Shown: piece after piece, positions 63,419-64,000 of the stretch
Layout of the letters: each line of letters starts with the position of its first letter
Position numbering within the stretch: position 1 is the stretch's first letter
NCBI GenBank assembly: GCA_016794985.1
Contig: JAEUIQ010000036.1
Location: 62,001-126,000 of the forward strand
DNA: 64,000 nt
From: Planctomycetaceae bacterium
Lineage (GTDB): Bacteria > Planctomycetota > Planctomycetia > Pirellulales > Pirellulaceae
Reading direction: 5' to 3'
Made by a program: the position numbers and the translations under genes
Notes under the pieces: model-generated
What the model was told of the DNA's origin: nothing
The model's database searches: none
What the model saw: only the letters and a program-made list of their open reading frames with translations

Positions 63419-64000
63419 CTAGGCCGTCTCGGCGGTTGTGCTTTCTAGCACCGGCTCAGGCCCGTCCAAGAATCCAACTAAGGTCTTGGAGCGGTATGGT
63501 TGTTGCAGCTTGCGTACCGCCTTGGATTCAATCTGCCGGACTCGCTCGCGGGTGACCGAGAAAATCCGCCCCACTTCTTCCAAGGTGTAGCTGTATCCAT
63601 CTGCCAGACCGTACCGCAGTTTTAGAATTTCGCGTTCGCGATAATTCAAATGTTCCATCGCTTGCTCGATGCGAATCTTGAGGGCATTGCGATTGGTTTC
63701 GGCCAATGGATCGGTATCGGCTTGATCTTCCAGGAATTCGCCGTAGAAGCTGTCATCGTCTCCGATAGGTTGATCCAGCGACAATGGTTGGCGGGCCATC
63801 TTGATGACCACTCGAGCTTCTTCCAAGTTGATGTTCGCTCGCATCGCGATTTCTTCGACCGCTGGTTCACGACCAAGTTCATGAACCAGATCTCGCATCA
63901 CGGCTCGGACCTTGCTCATCGTGTCGATCATGTGGACCGGTACGCGAATGGTGCGACTTTGATCGGCAATTGCCCGTGTGATGGCCTGCCGTATCCACCA
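63419..64000 (-). CDS. Primary-type RNA polymerase sigma factor, C-terminal part (5' end outside window)
   Basis: The open frame continues to the window edge. The first visible residues, WWIRQAITRAIADQSRTIRVPVHM, are region 2.4 of a sigma-70 group factor (first 24 residues, read from 64000). Region 3 follows, and region 4 contains YREREILKLRYGL and TLEEVGRIFSVTRERVRQIESKAVRKL, the helix-turn-helix that reads the -35 box. This is the housekeeping RpoD/SigA group or a close group 2 relative; the visible 193 residues do not decide which. It ends with a 20-residue acidic tail. Confidence 0.93.
   Translation of the reverse strand, partial: WWIRQAITRAIADQSRTIRVPVHMIDTMSKVRAVMRDLVHELGREPAVEEIAMRANINLEEARVVIKMARQPLSLDQPIGDDDSFYGEFLEDQADTDPLAETNRNALKIRIEQAMEHLNYREREILKLRYGLADGYSYTLEEVGRIFSVTRERVRQIESKAVRKLQQPYRSKTLVGFLDGPEPVLESTTAETA

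Overview
The window looks like the chromosome of a planctomycete, probably near the Pirellulales. This rests on the paired cytochrome-c/DUF1549/DUF1553 and DUF1501 genes, two PEP-CTERM proteins, a zinc-ribbon membrane protein, many TTG/GTG starts and dense intergenic repeats. These assignments come from motifs read by eye; no database search was run.

Layout. (1) 1-11.7 kb, plus strand: the end of a probable glycoside hydrolase, a zinc-ribbon membrane protein, an HD phosphohydrolase, a GAF-GAF-GGDEF diguanylate cyclase, a coupled CocE-like hydrolase/PSD1-type/DUF1501 group, and clpS. (2) 11.8-54.6 kb, entirely minus strand: a surface-polysaccharide locus of about 43 kb. It starts (at high coordinates) with a UDP-glucose dehydrogenase and WbpD, WbpE, HisH, HisF and TviB/WbpA homologues, then an epimerase, an aminotransferase, AsnB, an acyltransferase, an N-acetyl-sugar amidotransferase, a second HisF, a glycosyltransferase and a Wzx flippase. 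A short accessory insert with two nucleotidyltransferases follows, then WbpB, a Wzy polymerase and a second Wzx. Next come two tandem paralogous four-gene cassettes (methyltransferase, deacetylase-like protein, amidotransferase, glycosyltransferase). The low-coordinate end holds a further glycosyltransferase, a PglC-like initiating transferase, a PglD-like acetyltransferase, an acyl-carrier/acyl-ligase/reductase/acyltransferase group split by a Uma2 gene pair, and kdsC with a giant LptC/LptA-like protein. (3) 55.3-64 kb: a TPR membrane protein, two PEP-CTERM genes with clear terminators, an IS200-like transposase inside inverted repeat arrays, a small exported protein, and the end of a primary sigma factor.

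How it fits together. WbpA/B/E/D homologues would make a UDP-2,3-diacetamido-uronate. Amidotransferases fed ammonia by HisH/HisF would turn acetamido into acetamidino groups, and cassette methyltransferases might methylate them. PglC would start the lipid-linked chain, glycosyltransferases extend it, Wzx flip it and Wzy polymerise it. KdsC and the LptC/A-like protein imply a Kdo-containing LPS and its export.

The most unusual content is the duplicated amidino-sugar cassette, the transposase in its inverted-repeat setting with an apparent Asp at the catalytic Tyr position, and several families of intergenic repeats, including tracts with strict 7-bp and 10-bp periods. No tRNA, rRNA or CRISPR array was recognised.
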